Of a DNA stretch of 55,825 nt, positions 11,199-21,661 are shown one piece after another. The stretch is from contig NZ_BCVG01000018.1 in assembly GCF_001591625.1 (NCBI RefSeq), positions 1 through 55,825 of the forward strand. Reading direction: 5' to 3'. Origin of the DNA: Metabacillus fastidiosus NBRC 101226 (lineage in GTDB: Bacteria; Bacillota; Bacilli; Bacillales; Bacillaceae). The notes below the pieces were generated by a model. That model ran no database searches and was not told where the DNA came from. It was given only the letters and a program-made list of their open reading frames with translations. The translations under genes and the position numbers were made by a program. How positions within the stretch are numbered: the first letter of the stretch is position 1; every line of letters begins with the position of its first letter.

Positions 11199-11966
11199 AT
11201 GTTGTTTGATACACATGCACATTTAAATGCTTTGCAATATGAGAATGATGTCGAAGAAGTCGTTCAAAGAGCTCTTGACGAAGGGGTATCTGAAATTGTT
11301 GTTGTAGGCTTTGATAGAGAAACAATTGAGCGTGCAATGGAATTAATAGAAGAATATGATTTTATATATGCTGCAATTGGCTGGCATCCTGTTGATGCTA
11401 TTGATATGACTGATAAGGATTTACAATGGATAAGAGAATTATCAGAACATCCAAAAGTGGTAGCAATAGGTGAGATGGGTCTGGATTACTATTGGAATAA
11501 GTCACCAAAGGATATCCAAAAGGAAGTTTTTCGTAAACAGATAGCATTGGCAAAGGAAGTAAAGTTGCCAATTATTATTCATAATCGCGACGCAACAGCT
11601 GATGTTGTTGCTATTTTAGAAGAAGAGGGCGCGAGTGAAGTCGGGGGTATTATGCATTGTTTTACAGGCAGCTTAGAAGTTGCTAAACAATGTATGGATA
11701 TGAATTTCTATATTTCGTTTGGCGGGCCTGTCACGTTTAAAAATGCAAAAAAGCCCAAGGAAGTTGTCCAGGAAATACCGCTGGATCGTTTGTTAATTGA
11801 GACCGACTGTCCATATTTAACTCCACATCCTTTTAGAGGAAAGCGTAATGAACCTGGTTATGTAAAATATGTAGCAGAAGAAATAGCAAAATTGAGAAAC
11901 TTGTCGTATGAAGAGATAGCAAAAAAAACTTCCGACAATGGAAAGAAAATATTCGGCATAAAGTGA
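11199..11966 (+). CDS. yabD: TatD family metal-dependent DNase (YabD)
   Basis: This TIM-barrel hydrolase of the TatD family has the metal-binding motif FDTHAHL at the N-terminus, GEMGLDYYW at about residues 90-98, IHNRDA at about 128-133 and ETDCPYL near 203-209. The family has metal-dependent DNase activity, and the in vivo role in Bacillus is uncertain. ATG 11199 after AAAGGAG gives 255 residues, the normal length. It stands between metS and yabE. Confidence 0.93.
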   Translation: MLFDTHAHLNALQYENDVEEVVQRALDEGVSEIVVVGFDRETIERAMELIEEYDFIYAAIGWHPVDAIDMTDKDLQWIRELSEHPKVVAIGEMGLDYYWNKSPKDIQKEVFRKQIALAKEVKLPIIIHNRDATADVVAILEEEGASEVGGIMHCFTGSLEVAKQCMDMNFYISFGGPVTFKNAKKPKEVVQEIPLDRLLIETDCPYLTPHPFRGKRNEPGYVKYVAEEIAKLRNLSYEEIAKKTSDNGKKIFGIK

Positions 11967-12141
11967 TAAAAAACGATACCAATTTGTGGTGATTACTATG
12001 ACCAAGGGAATAAAAATCAAAAGGTTCTACACGTCTCATCTCCTTCATAGGGTAACTTTGTCGATAAATTATCCTTCACTTTTCCAATACTTTTAAGCAT
12101 AATGATTATTGTGTTGGAAAAATAGGGTAGTCCCAAGATGC

Positions 12142-12171
12142 TTGACAGAAAGCAATATACTCTATTATAAT
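12142..12171 (+). promoter_or_regulatory. Sigma-A promoter of yabE
   Basis: Consensus TTGACA (12142-12147) and TATAAT (12166-12171) are separated by 18 bases. Transcription would begin almost at the ribosome binding site, giving a very short leader. Confidence 0.8.
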
Positions 12172-12212
12172 CCACGAAGGAGAAGGAGGCGTTTTTCATT
12201 TTATTAAATGAT

Positions 12213-13403
12213 ATGAAAAAGCTGTTTTCTAAAAAGCTGTTAAAGAACAAATATGTCCTAACTGCAGCAGGTGTACTTTTCATAGGATCTGGTACTGCTT
12301 ATGGTACATATGAAGGGACGAAGGACACTGTTAAGTTGAGCTTAAACGGTGAACAACAGAGTATACGCACACATGCTGATACTGTAAATGATGTATTAGA
12401 AGAGTATGAGGTTGATATAAGAAAAGAGGATCATATTTCACCATCCCCGTCTTCGAAAATCAAAAATCAGATGGAGATTGAATATGAGGCTTCAATACCT
12501 GTGGAAATTACATTAGATAATGAACGAAGGACAATTTGGACAACAGCTGAAACAGTTAAAGATTTAATCGAAGAAGAAAAAATAGCAATAGCAGAACATG
12601 ATAAGGTAAGTTCATCATTAGATACAAAAATTAAAAAGAATATGGCAATTAACATAGAAAAAGCAATTTCACTCACTTTAAATGTTGGTGGGGAACAGCA
12701 ACAAGTTTGGACAACTTCGACTACTGTCGCTGACTTTTTGAAGGAAAAAAACGTAAAGCTAAACGACCTGGACAAAATCGAACCAGCGTTAACTGAGAAG
12801 TTAAATGGAAAAGATGTAATAACAGTTACACGCGTAGAAAAAGTCACCGATGTTGTGGAAGAACCAATTGCTTTTAATACAGTTACTAAAAAGGATCATA
12901 ATATTTCCAAAGGAAAAGAAAAGGTTATTGATCCCGGCGAAAAAGGAAAACAAGAAAAACATTATGAAGTTATTATTGAAAACGGGAAAGAAGTATCCCG
13001 AAAACTTATAAAGATGGAAAAACTAAAAGATAGTAAAGACCGTGTCGTTGCCCAAGGAACAAAGGTAGAACAGCAGGCAACCCAAGTATCCCGTGGAGGC
13101 ACCTCCTCCGGTGGGAAAGAAATGTATGTGACTGCGACAGCATATACAGCGAGTTGTAATGGGTGCTCTGGTACAACGAGAACAGGTTTAAACTTAAGAG
13201 CAAATCCTAATGCCAAAGTAATCGCAGTTGACCCTAGTGTCATTCCGCTTGGATCAAAAGTCCATGTAGAAGGCTATGGTTATGCTATTGCTTCAGATAC
13301 TGGCGGAGCGATAAAAGGGAATAAAATTGACGTGTTTGTCCCGGATACAGCTACGGCATACCGCTGGGGTAATAAACGTGTTAAAATAAAAATAATAAAT
13401 TGA
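12213..13403 (+). CDS. yabE: Cell-wall-associated YabE: DUF348 repeats, G5 and 3D domains
   Basis: The 396-residue product has an N-terminal membrane anchor/signal (about residues 12-30). Three DUF348 repeats follow, each with a (R/W)T(H/T)AxTVxD-type core at about 37-80, 95-138 and 153-196. Next come a G5 domain (about 200-285) and a C-terminal 3D domain with TATAYTA, AVDPSVIPLG and SDTGGAIKG. This is the Rpf/Sps-like architecture linked to peptidoglycan remodelling. ATG 12213 lies 23 bases after AAGGAGG, which is too far; an in-frame ATT at 12198 has ideal spacing, so the true start is uncertain. Confidence 0.9.
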   Translation: MKKLFSKKLLKNKYVLTAAGVLFIGSGTAYGTYEGTKDTVKLSLNGEQQSIRTHADTVNDVLEEYEVDIRKEDHISPSPSSKIKNQMEIEYEASIPVEITLDNERRTIWTTAETVKDLIEEEKIAIAEHDKVSSSLDTKIKKNMAINIEKAISLTLNVGGEQQQVWTTSTTVADFLKEKNVKLNDLDKIEPALTEKLNGKDVITVTRVEKVTDVVEEPIAFNTVTKKDHNISKGKEKVIDPGEKGKQEKHYEVIIENGKEVSRKLIKMEKLKDSKDRVVAQGTKVEQQATQVSRGGTSSGGKEMYVTATAYTASCNGCSGTTRTGLNLRANPNAKVIAVDPSVIPLGSKVHVEGYGYAIASDTGGAIKGNKIDVFVPDTATAYRWGNKRVKIKIIN

Positions 13404-13411
13404 TCTTCATG

Positions 13412-13440
13412 CAGAGGGTTTTTGCCCCTCTGTTTTTTTG
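13412..13440 (+). terminator. yabE terminator
   Basis: CAGAGGG (13412-13418) and CCCTCTG (13426-13432) form a stem followed by seven T. Confidence 0.85.
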
Positions 13441-13701
13441 CGTTATAATGAAATGAGAAAAGTGAAATATCTTATCAGGGTGGAAAGCATTACGGCAGGT
13501 ATCCTTTAGTGTTCAAATTCAGAACGGCTTATAACCAGAGGAGCTGTATATCAAACCCGGTTGGAAATTCATATCTTCTTATCATTTAAGCAAAATGGTT
13601 ATCACTTAATATAGTAGAAAGTGGATTTTTTGGTTGTTTATCTTACTTCAATATATAGACGATTGAAGATACATAAAGGTTTCATTAATTTGGAGGAAAA
13701 G

Positions 13702-15146
<1,445 letters not shown>

Positions 15147-15255
15147 TAATTCTTAATAAAATGCATAATCACCAATTACTGAAATTCACATAGGCTAGAA
15201 AAGGATACATTATTACTTGCAGTATCCCAGAAGTCAGTTTTGTGGAGTGAAGCTT

Positions 15256-16140
15256 ATGCAAGTGAAGATTGGTGATATCGTAGGTCGTAGATCATATAAA
15301 TGCGATCTCTTATTTCGTGTTATCGATATAAAAGAAAATGATGCAGGGGAAAGAATCGTTATTTTATATGGGGAAGATGTACGGCTAATAGCAGATGCTA
15401 TATACGATGATTTAGTTATTGTTGATCAAAATGAGAGAGATAGCCGAAAGAAGAAAGAGGACGCAAAGCTGGAACACTCTTTATATTTACTCAGGCAAGA
15501 TTATGAACTATTAAGGGAGAAACAGGAGTATGTAGCGACATCAAGTTATAATTACAAAGAGGATTTCTTTTATATTCCTGGAAGAGTGCTCCACTTAGAT
15601 GGTGATAAACACTACTTACAAAAATGTTTAGCACTTTATGAAAAAATAGGTGTACCTGTTAATGGGATTCATATGAGTGAAAAGGAGATGCCTAATACCA
15701 TCATAGACTTGTTGGAAAGCTATCGTCCTAATATTCTTGTTGTGACAGGGCATGATGCTTATTCAAAGCATAAAGGTGATATAAATGATCTAAATGCATA
15801 TCGGCATTCTAAACAATTTGTTGAAACCGTACGCAATGCGAGAAGGAAGATTCCTCACTTAGACCAACTTGTTATTTTTGCTGGAGCATGTCAGTCCCAT
15901 TTTGAATCACTCATTCGTGCTGGAGCAAATTTCGCCAGTTCCCCTTCAAGAGTGAATATACATGCTTTAGACCCTGTTTATATCGTCGCAAAGATTAGTT
16001 TTACTCCTTTTATTGAGAGAATTAATGTTTGGGATGTGCTGCGGAATACTTTAACACGAGAAAAAGGACTTGGCGGTGTCGATACAAAAGGTTTGTTAAG
16101 GACAGGAATGCCATATAAAAAAGAACCAATAGAAGAATAA
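15256..16140 (+). CDS. yabG: Sporulation-specific cysteine protease YabG
   Basis: YabG is a mother-cell protease that processes spore coat proteins such as SpoIVA before cross-linking. The 294-residue protein has the family N-terminus KIGDIVGRRSYKCD. Candidate catalytic residues are the histidine in VVTGHDAYS and the cysteine in FAGACQSHFES. I chose ATG 15256, preceded by GGAGTGA, since homologues begin there. No convincing sigma-K promoter could be assigned. Its stop codon lies in the terminator stem. Confidence 0.93.
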   Translation: MQVKIGDIVGRRSYKCDLLFRVIDIKENDAGERIVILYGEDVRLIADAIYDDLVIVDQNERDSRKKKEDAKLEHSLYLLRQDYELLREKQEYVATSSYNYKEDFFYIPGRVLHLDGDKHYLQKCLALYEKIGVPVNGIHMSEKEMPNTIIDLLESYRPNILVVTGHDAYSKHKGDINDLNAYRHSKQFVETVRNARRKIPHLDQLVIFAGACQSHFESLIRAGANFASSPSRVNIHALDPVYIVAKISFTPFIERINVWDVLRNTLTREKGLGGVDTKGLLRTGMPYKKEPIEE

Positions 16141-16175
16141 AAAGCTGCTTATGAAAAATAAGCAGCTTTTTATTT
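16139..16175 (+). terminator. yabG terminator
   Basis: A perfect 14-bp stem (16139-16152 with 16158-16171) starts inside the yabG stop codon and ends in a T run. Confidence 0.9.
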
Positions 16176-16185
16176 TTCAATTATA

Positions 16186-16214
16186 AATAAAGCATGATTA
16201 TTCCATGCTTTATT
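16186..16214. repeat. Second hairpin after yabG
   Basis: AATAAAGCATG (16186-16196) and CATGCTTTATT (16204-16214) form a perfect 11-bp stem right after the yabG terminator, without a T run. A shorter palindrome of two 7-base arms around GG lies at 16280-16295. Confidence 0.6.
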
Positions 16215-16302
16215 ATATCTAAATACACTTTAGAAAACAGGGAATTACTAATGAATATCCATTTCAAAATATTAATTTAAGCTTTTGGAAAAGCTCCTTC
16301 AC

Positions 16303-16338
16303 TTCGTCATAAAATATAATAAAATGAATCTTTCGACA
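16303..16338 (-). promoter_or_regulatory. Pair of Spo0A-box matches upstream of veg
   Basis: TTCGTCA (16303-16309) and TTCGACA (16332-16338) are perfect TGNCGAA boxes on the minus strand, 29 bases apart, about 100 bases before the veg promoter. Confidence 0.4.
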
Positions 16339-16432
16339 ATTACTATTTAAATAAAACGATGTTTCATACATAAAATACATATTTATTGAACACAATATAC
16401 AAGGAATGATGAATTTTGTTGAAAATAATTTA

Positions 16433-16462
16433 TTGACAATAAGGTTTTAACGCTGTTATAAT
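16433..16462 (+). promoter_or_regulatory. Strong veg promoter
   Basis: Perfect TTGACA (16433-16438) and TATAAT (16457-16462) are separated by 18 bases, in line with veg being one of the strongest vegetative promoters in Bacillus. Confidence 0.85.
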
Positions 16463-16523
16463 TTTAGTTTTATTTGACTTACATAGCATAAAGTTGTATA
16501 CTTATATTAGTGAGGTGGATGCA

Positions 16524-16793
16524 ATGGGAAAAACTTTATTAGATATTAAGAGGTCCCTTGATTCAAATCTGGGTAGACGACTTACTTTAAAAGCAAATGG
16601 TGGTCGGAGAAAGACGATTGAACGTTCTGGAGTACTTGCAGAAACCTATCCATCTGTGTTTGTAATAGAATTAGATCAAGATGAAAATTCATTTGAACGT
16701 GTATCTTACAGTTATGCAGATGTACTAACTGAAACAGTGGAATTAACATTCTTTGAGGGTACAACAGGTTCAGTTGCAGTTAGTGGGCAGTAA
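16524..16793 (+). CDS. veg: Veg protein, biofilm-related regulator
   Basis: Veg is a small, highly expressed protein that in B. subtilis stimulates biofilm genes by antagonising SinR. The 89-residue product keeps the family core [15 protein letters not shown] and [18 protein letters not shown] 16524 follows GAGGTGG; the upstream part of the frame belongs to the leader. The last codons and stop form the left arm of its terminator. It shows no known DNA-binding domain. Confidence 0.94.
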   Translation: MGKTLLDIKRSLDSNLGRRLTLKANGGRRKTIERSGVLAETYPSVFVIELDQDENSFERVSYSYADVLTETVELTFFEGTTGSVAVSGQ

Positions 16794-16817
16794 ACTAATA
16801 AGGTTTACTGCCTTTTT
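16787..16817 (+). terminator. veg terminator overlapping the stop codon
   Basis: GGCAGTAAAC (16787-16796, containing the TAA stop) pairs perfectly with GTTTACTGCC (16803-16812), followed by five T. Confidence 0.9.
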
Positions 16818-16836
16818 GTGTTATCTATAAGGCAGC

Positions 16837-16893
16837 GGATAAATTAATCGTATCCTTCAAATAATAAAAATACCGCCTATTATTATTTGAAGG
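16837..16893 (+). promoter_or_regulatory. sspF control region with 13-bp inverted repeat
   Basis: A sigma-G-like pair, GGATA (16837-16841) and AATAATA (16860-16866), is 18 bases apart. A perfect 13-bp inverted repeat (16854-16866 and 16881-16893) overlaps the -10-like box on the left and the start of the ribosome binding site AAGGGGAG (16890-16897) on the right. Confidence 0.5.
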
Positions 16894-16907
16894 GGAGTGT
16901 CGCTTTT

Positions 16908-17081
16908 ATGAGCAAACGCCGGAGCATGATGTCAGAAAGCTTTAAATATGAATTAGCAAAAGATTTAGGGTTTTATGATACGGTTAAAAAAGACGGATGG
17001 GGAGCTATCCGTTCAAAGGATGCAGGAAATATGGTTAAACGTGCTATTGAAATAGCACAATCACAGTTACCTAAAAAATAA
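16908..17081 (+). CDS. sspF: Alpha/beta-type small acid-soluble spore protein SspF
   Basis: Small acid-soluble proteins coat forespore DNA and protect it. This 57-residue member has the typical core [16 protein letters not shown] and the second motif [15 protein letters not shown]. It is the minor SspF type, which keeps its place between veg and ispE in B. subtilis. ATG 16908 follows AAGGGGAG. The region upstream carries an inverted repeat that may control its expression. Confidence 0.94.
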   Translation: MSKRRSMMSESFKYELAKDLGFYDTVKKDGWGAIRSKDAGNMVKRAIEIAQSQLPKK

Positions 17082-17099
17082 TGAGTGAAAAAATATTCG

Positions 17100-17128
17100 T
17101 AGCCGAGGCATTTTGCTTCGGCTATATT
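17100..17128 (+). terminator. sspF hairpin terminator
   Basis: TAGCCGAGGC (17100-17109) pairs with GCTTCGGCTA (17115-17124), one G-T pair. The T tract after it is weak. Confidence 0.55.
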
Positions 17129-17331
17129 AATCCTTAATATAATATTGTCTCTTAAAACAACTTGACTGTTTCATAAAAAAAATTGCATACTACAACGTGA
17201 AAGTATATGTACTTAGATAAGATTTTATCCACATAAAATACATAAAAAGGTGTTTTGAAAAAAACTATATTTCATCTGCTTTTATGGTACAATGTGGATA
17301 CAATTTTAGATCGTTAAAGTAGGTGAAGAAT

Positions 17332-18201
17332 TTGCGGATTTTAGAAAAGGCGCCAGCAAAGATAAATCTTTCATTAGATGTTTTACATAAGAGGGATGAT
17401 GGATTTCATGAAGTAAAGATGATTATGACAACGATTGATTTAGCCGATCGAGTTGAAATAAGAGAGCTAAGCATCGATCGGATTGAAATTATTTCTCATA
17501 ATCGTTTTGTTCCTGATGATCAACGAAACCTTGCTTACCAGGCAGCTAAAATATTGAAGGAAAGATACAATATAAAAAAAGGTGTAGCTATCTATATAAC
17601 AAAGTCTATTCCGGTAGCGGCTGGACTTGCTGGTGGAAGCAGTGATGCTGCAGCAACACTCAGGGGCTTGAATAGATTATGGAAATTAGGGCTGAGCTTA
17701 GATGAATTGGCAGAGCTGGGCTCAGAAATAGGTTCAGATGTATCCTTCTGTGTTTATGGAGGGACAGCTTTGGCAACAGGCAGAGGTGAAATTATTCAGC
17801 ATATAAGTCCACCGCCGCACTGCTGGGTTGTGCTTGCAAAGCCGACAGTCGGTGTATCAACTGCAGATGTTTATAAAAATTTAAACTTAAATGCAGTCGA
17901 TCATCCAGATGTGGGAGGCATGATTGATGCGATAAATAAAGGTCAGTATGAGAAGATATGTGGTCTTTTAGGTAATGTCCTTGAAAGTGTTACATTAAAA
18001 ATGCATCCGGAAGTGGCAAATATTAAAGATCAAATGAAGCGATTTGGAGCAGATGCTGTATTAATGAGCGGCAGTGGTCCTACAGTATTTGGATTAGTAC
18101 AGTATGAATCAAGATTGCATCGTGTTTACAATGGATTAAGAGGATTTTGCGATCAGGTTTTTGCTGTGCGTATGTTAGGCGAACGAAACATTCTTGATTA
18201 G
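17332..18201 (+). CDS. ispE: 4-diphosphocytidyl-2-C-methyl-D-erythritol kinase
   Basis: IspE phosphorylates CDP-methylerythritol in the MEP route to isoprenoids. The GHMP kinase motif [17 protein letters not shown] is at about residues 93-109 and the C-terminal GSGPTVFG loop near 250. TTG 17332 gives [10 protein letters not shown] and 289 residues, the B. subtilis form, with TAGGTGA upstream; a GTG at 17323 is the alternative. An extended -10 sequence TGGTACAAT (17285-17293) may be its promoter. Confidence 0.95.
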   Translation: MRILEKAPAKINLSLDVLHKRDDGFHEVKMIMTTIDLADRVEIRELSIDRIEIISHNRFVPDDQRNLAYQAAKILKERYNIKKGVAIYITKSIPVAAGLAGGSSDAAATLRGLNRLWKLGLSLDELAELGSEIGSDVSFCVYGGTALATGRGEIIQHISPPPHCWVVLAKPTVGVSTADVYKNLNLNAVDHPDVGGMIDAINKGQYEKICGLLGNVLESVTLKMHPEVANIKDQMKRFGADAVLMSGSGPTVFGLVQYESRLHRVYNGLRGFCDQVFAVRMLGERNILD

Positions 18202-18231
18202 AGGCGGATATTAAGTTATATTTACTATAAT

Positions 18232-18245
18232 AATATTCGGATTTT
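18232..18245 (-). promoter_or_regulatory. PurBox-like sequence before purR
   Basis: On the minus strand the sequence reads AAAATCCGAATATT, close to the PurR box AWWWCCGAACWWT. A properly spaced second inverted box is not obvious, so the call is tentative. PurR autoregulation is known in B. subtilis. Confidence 0.35.
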
Positions 18246-18257
18246 GGAGGTTATTCC

Positions 18258-19112
18258 ATGAAATTTCGTCGGAGTGGACGACTTGTTGACATGACAAATT
18301 ATTTACTGCATCATCCTCATGAACTCGTCCCTTTAACATACTTTTCGGAAAAATATTTATCGGCTAAATCTTCTATTAGTGAGGATTTAGCTATTATTAA
18401 AGATACGTTTGAACAACATGGAATAGGTACTTTGCTGACAGTTCCGGGAGCTGCAGGCGGGGTGAAATTTATTCCTCAGGTTAGTAATGAAGAAGCGAAA
18501 TTATTTATAGAAGAACTTGTTGACCTTATTGCTAAGTCGGATCGCCTATTACCTGGAGGCTATTTATATTTAACAGATATTCTTGGCAGTCCAAGTATTG
18601 TAAATAGAATTGGCCGCCTTTTCGCAACAGTATTTAAAGACAGAAAGATTGATGTTGTCATGACAGTAGCAACTAAAGGTATTCCATTAGCCTATGCGGT
18701 AGCCAGCCAATTGGACGTTCCGGTTGTTATTGTAAGAAAAGACAGTAAAGTAACGGAAGGGCCGACTGTCAGTATTAACTATGTATCAGGTTCATCTAAA
18801 AGAATCCAGACGATGCTTTTAGCGAAAAGAAGTTTAAATGAAGGATCGAATGTATTAATTATTGACGACTTTATGAAGGCTGGTGGTACAATAAACGGTA
18901 TGATCGGCTTGTTAGAAGAGTTCCGTGCAAATGTAGCTGGAATAGGTGTTTTAGTTGAATCGGAAGGTGTAGAAGAAAGACTGGTCGATGAGTATATTTC
19001 TTTAGTAAAATTAACAGATGTGGATGTCAGGGAAAAAGAGATCCATGTTAAGGAAGGGACATACTTCCATTTTATGAAAGAAAAAGAAACAAAATTAGGA
19101 GTTGAAGAGTAA
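18258..19112 (+). CDS. purR: Purine operon repressor PurR
   Basis: PurR represses purine synthesis genes and is released by PRPP. The N-terminal winged helix (about residues 1-73, beginning [17 protein letters not shown]) is followed by a phosphoribosyltransferase-like domain with the PRPP loop [14 protein letters not shown] at about 200-213. At 284 residues it is full length. Its end is one base before ridA, and ridA is co-transcribed as in B. subtilis. Confidence 0.96.
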   Translation: MKFRRSGRLVDMTNYLLHHPHELVPLTYFSEKYLSAKSSISEDLAIIKDTFEQHGIGTLLTVPGAAGGVKFIPQVSNEEAKLFIEELVDLIAKSDRLLPGGYLYLTDILGSPSIVNRIGRLFATVFKDRKIDVVMTVATKGIPLAYAVASQLDVPVVIVRKDSKVTEGPTVSINYVSGSSKRIQTMLLAKRSLNEGSNVLIIDDFMKAGGTINGMIGLLEEFRANVAGIGVLVESEGVEERLVDEYISLVKLTDVDVREKEIHVKEGTYFHFMKEKETKLGVEE

Positions 19113-19113
19113 T

Positions 19114-19488
19114 ATGGAAATAGTAAAAACAAATGGTGCACCACAAGCGATAGGTCCTTACTCACAAGGTATTATCGTAAATAATATGTTTTACAGCTCA
19201 GGTCAAATTCCATTAACACCTGAAGGAGAAATGATTCAAGGTGGAATTGAAGAGCAGACACATCAAGTATTTTCTAACTTAAAGGCTGTTTTAGAAGAAG
19301 CAGGAGCTTCATTTGAAACTGTTGTGAAAACGACTGTGTTTTTAAATGATATTAATGACTTTGTAGCTTTTAACGAAGTGTATGCACAGTACTTTTCAGA
19401 ACATAAGCCGGCTCGTTCTTGTGTGGAAGTTTCACGTATCCCTAAAGATTCTCTTGTTGAAATTGAAGTTATCGCGTTAATTAAATAA
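19114..19488 (+). CDS. ridA: RidA family enamine/imine deaminase (YabJ)
   Basis: RidA hydrolyses reactive enamine/imine intermediates from PLP enzymes. The 124-residue protein has the YjgF fold with [11 protein letters not shown] near the N-terminus and the active-site arginine in [14 protein letters not shown] near residue 105. ATG 19114 is used; the ribosome binding site is modest and partly inside the purR end, suggesting coupled translation. In B. subtilis this gene is required for full purR function. Confidence 0.95.
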   Translation: MEIVKTNGAPQAIGPYSQGIIVNNMFYSSGQIPLTPEGEMIQGGIEEQTHQVFSNLKAVLEEAGASFETVVKTTVFLNDINDFVAFNEVYAQYFSEHKPARSCVEVSRIPKDSLVEIEVIALIK

Positions 19489-19493
19489 ATGCT

Positions 19494-19525
19494 AAGCCAG
19501 ACTATTTAATAGTCTGGCTTTTTTA
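19494..19525 (+). terminator. purR-ridA terminator
   Basis: A 13-bp perfect stem (19494-19506 with 19508-19520) ends in TTTTTTATT. It isolates spoVG, which has its own promoter. Confidence 0.9.
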
Positions 19526-19586
19526 TTGAAAAAAACAACAAAACAACCTTAAGTATCCCTAATTTAGAAAAAGTTTCTAAACATTT

Positions 19587-19615
19587 GCAGGAATAAGGAA
19601 AAACCTGTTGAATTT
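19587..19615 (+). promoter_or_regulatory. Sigma-H promoter of spoVG
   Basis: GCAGGAATA (19587-19595) and GTTGAATTT (19607-19615) are 11 bases apart, matching the sigma-H pattern AGGAwww-N11/12-GAATww. spoVG is a classic sigma-H gene. Confidence 0.8.
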
Positions 19616-19657
19616 AGTTAATTAAGTTTTCTATATAGGGAAAAGGTGGTGAACATA

Positions 19658-19948
19658 ATGGAAGTTACAGACGTAAGATTACGCCGCGTTAATACCGAAG
19701 GCCGAATGAGAGCAATTGCGTCTATTACACTTGATCATGAATTTGTTGTACATGATATTCGTGTAATTGATGGAAATAACGGTCTCTTTGTTGCAATGCC
19801 AAGTAAAAGAACTCCTGATGGAGAATTCCGTGATATTGCACACCCTATTAATTCGGGTACTCGTGGGAAAATTCAAGATGCTGTATTAGCTGAGTATCAT
19901 CGTTTGGGTGAATTAGAGGTTGAATTTGAAGAAGCAGGAGCTTCATAA
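19658..19948 (+). CDS. spoVG: SpoVG septation/RNA-binding regulator
   Basis: SpoVG is a small conserved regulator, binding nucleic acid in several Firmicutes, that acts in sporulation and cell-wall or virulence control. The 96-residue protein has the full family sequence, including [23 protein letters not shown] and [20 protein letters not shown] 19658 follows AAAAGGTGG. The sigma-H promoter and its own terminator make it monocistronic. Confidence 0.96.
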   Translation: MEVTDVRLRRVNTEGRMRAIASITLDHEFVVHDIRVIDGNNGLFVAMPSKRTPDGEFRDIAHPINSGTRGKIQDAVLAEYHRLGELEVEFEEAGAS

Positions 19949-19961
19949 AATATGATGAAAG

Positions 19962-19997
19962 AGGGACTTTGTCGGACAAGCAAAGTTCCTTTTTTTA
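19962..19997 (+). terminator. spoVG terminator
   Basis: AGGGACTTTG (19962-19971) pairs with CAAAGTTCCT (19981-19990), one G-T pair, followed by TTTTTTT. Confidence 0.9.
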
Positions 19998-20265
19998 TGC
20001 ACAAATATTGTGCTGACATGTGTTAAAATTATAAATATGCCTAACTTTCTGTTGTATCCTTGAAATAGGTCGTTATTTGATATATATTTTGTATGAAAGA
20101 AAGGGAAATAGAGCTGTGTGAATGTTAATATATTCCCTAATTGAAAGATAGGAATCAATCTATACAACTTTAACTTCTCCTTTAGCATTATTTCTTTATC
20201 CAGTTAATTATATACTTTGAATAATGAGGATTTTCTTAATTTTTTATGAAAATGGAGGCTAATAT
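19998..20265. other. spoVG-glmU spacer
   Basis: This AT-rich stretch has no gene. I could not assign a clear promoter for glmU, although one must lie here because the spoVG terminator precedes it. Confidence 0.4.
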
Positions 20266-21642
20266 ATGGATAAGCGCTATGCAGTAATACTTGCTGCTGG
20301 ACGTGGTACTAGAATGAGGTCATCCCTTTATAAAGTGTTGCATCCAGTTTGTGGGAAGCCTATGGTCCAGCATGTTATTGATCAAATTTCACAGTTATCT
20401 ATTGATAAAATTGTAGCAGTAGTAGGGCATGGTGCAGAAAAGGTGAAAGCTGAGCTTGGTGAGAACTGTGAGTATGCCCTGCAAACGGAGCAGTTAGGAA
20501 CAGCACATGCAGTTATGCAAGCGGGTGCTGCTTTAGAAAATTTAGATGGAACAACGATTGTAATATGTGGTGATACGCCTCTAATAACAGCGGATACGAT
20601 GTCTGCTTTGCTAAAGCATCATAAAGAAACAAATGCAAAAGCTACTATTTTGACTGCAAAGGCCGATGATCCAACAGGATATGGGAGAATCGTTAGAGCA
20701 GATGGCTCTGTAAAGAAAATAGTAGAACATAAGGATGCGAATGCAGATGAATTGCAGCTGACGGAAATTAACACAGGTACATATTGCTTTGATAATAAGG
20801 AATTATTTAAGGCACTTAAAAAAGTATCTAATGATAATGTCCAGAGTGAATACTATTTGCCTGACGTCATTGAAATCTTAAAAAATGAAGGGGAAACGGT
20901 TTCTGCTTATCAAACAAACTCCTTCGATGAAACTTTAGGTGTTAATGACCGAATAGCTTTGTCACAAGCTGAGAAAATTATGAGAGAAAGAATTAACAAG
21001 CTCCATATGAAAAACGGTGTCAGCTTAATTGATCCAGACAGCACTTACATATCTGCCGATGCAGTGATTGGTGAGGATACGGTTATTTATCCCGGGACAA
21101 TGATTATGGGTGAAACAGAAATTGGAAGCAATTGTACGATTGGTCCCCATACAGAAATTAAAGATTGTAAAATACTGAATGGTACAACAATTCGTCAATC
21201 AGTTTCACATGATAGTGAAATTGGGAATAATGTAGCAATCGGACCTTTTGCTCATATAAGACCACTATCTGTCATTTCTGACAAAGTAAAAGTTGGAAAC
21301 TTTGTAGAGATTAAGAAATCAACAATGGGAGAAGGAAGTAAAGCATCGCATCTAAGCTATATTGGCGATGCAGAAGTTGGAAGGGATGTAAATCTTGGCT
21401 GTGGTTCGATTACTGTGAACTATGATGGTAAACATAAGTTTTTAACAAAGATTGAAGACGGTGCTTTTATTGGCTGTAATTCTAACTTAATTGCTCCAGT
21501 TACGATTGGTAAAGGAGCATATGTTGCAGCTGGCTCTACTGTTACAGATGATGTTCCAAGTGAAGCACTTTCTGTCGCAAGAGCTAGACAAGTTAATAAA
21601 GAAGGCTATGTATCTCGTTTAAAAATGAATAAAAATTCCTAA
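20266..21642 (+). CDS. glmU: Bifunctional UDP-GlcNAc pyrophosphorylase / GlcN-1-P acetyltransferase
   Basis: GlmU makes UDP-N-acetylglucosamine for peptidoglycan and teichoic acid linkage. The N-terminal uridyltransferase has [18 protein letters not shown] at about residues 9-26 and ICGDTPL near 103. From about 255 on, a left-handed beta-helix of hexapeptide repeats forms the acetyltransferase, with the [19 protein letters not shown] block. At 458 residues it is complete. Nineteen bases separate it from prs; the pair is conserved. Confidence 0.97.
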   Translation: MDKRYAVILAAGRGTRMRSSLYKVLHPVCGKPMVQHVIDQISQLSIDKIVAVVGHGAEKVKAELGENCEYALQTEQLGTAHAVMQAGAALENLDGTTIVICGDTPLITADTMSALLKHHKETNAKATILTAKADDPTGYGRIVRADGSVKKIVEHKDANADELQLTEINTGTYCFDNKELFKALKKVSNDNVQSEYYLPDVIEILKNEGETVSAYQTNSFDETLGVNDRIALSQAEKIMRERINKLHMKNGVSLIDPDSTYISADAVIGEDTVIYPGTMIMGETEIGSNCTIGPHTEIKDCKILNGTTIRQSVSHDSEIGNNVAIGPFAHIRPLSVISDKVKVGNFVEIKKSTMGEGSKASHLSYIGDAEVGRDVNLGCGSITVNYDGKHKFLTKIEDGAFIGCNSNLIAPVTIGKGAYVAAGSTVTDDVPSEALSVARARQVNKEGYVSRLKMNKNS

Positions 21643-21661
21643 TGGAGGTTTTCCTTTTATT

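Noticed and set aside
12467-12847. 126-residue minus-strand ORF inside yabE
   Set aside because: It is a frame shadow of yabE: no ribosome binding site, Ser/Phe-rich sequence and no recognisable domain. Antisense RNA at this locus is possible but a protein is not supported.
16903-17060. Hairpin GTGCTATT/ATAGCAC inside sspF as a regulatory element
   Set aside because: It lies in conserved SASP codons and is explained by the protein sequence.
18779-19165. 128-residue minus-strand ORF over purR/ridA
   Set aside because: It is a shadow of purR and ridA, without start signals.
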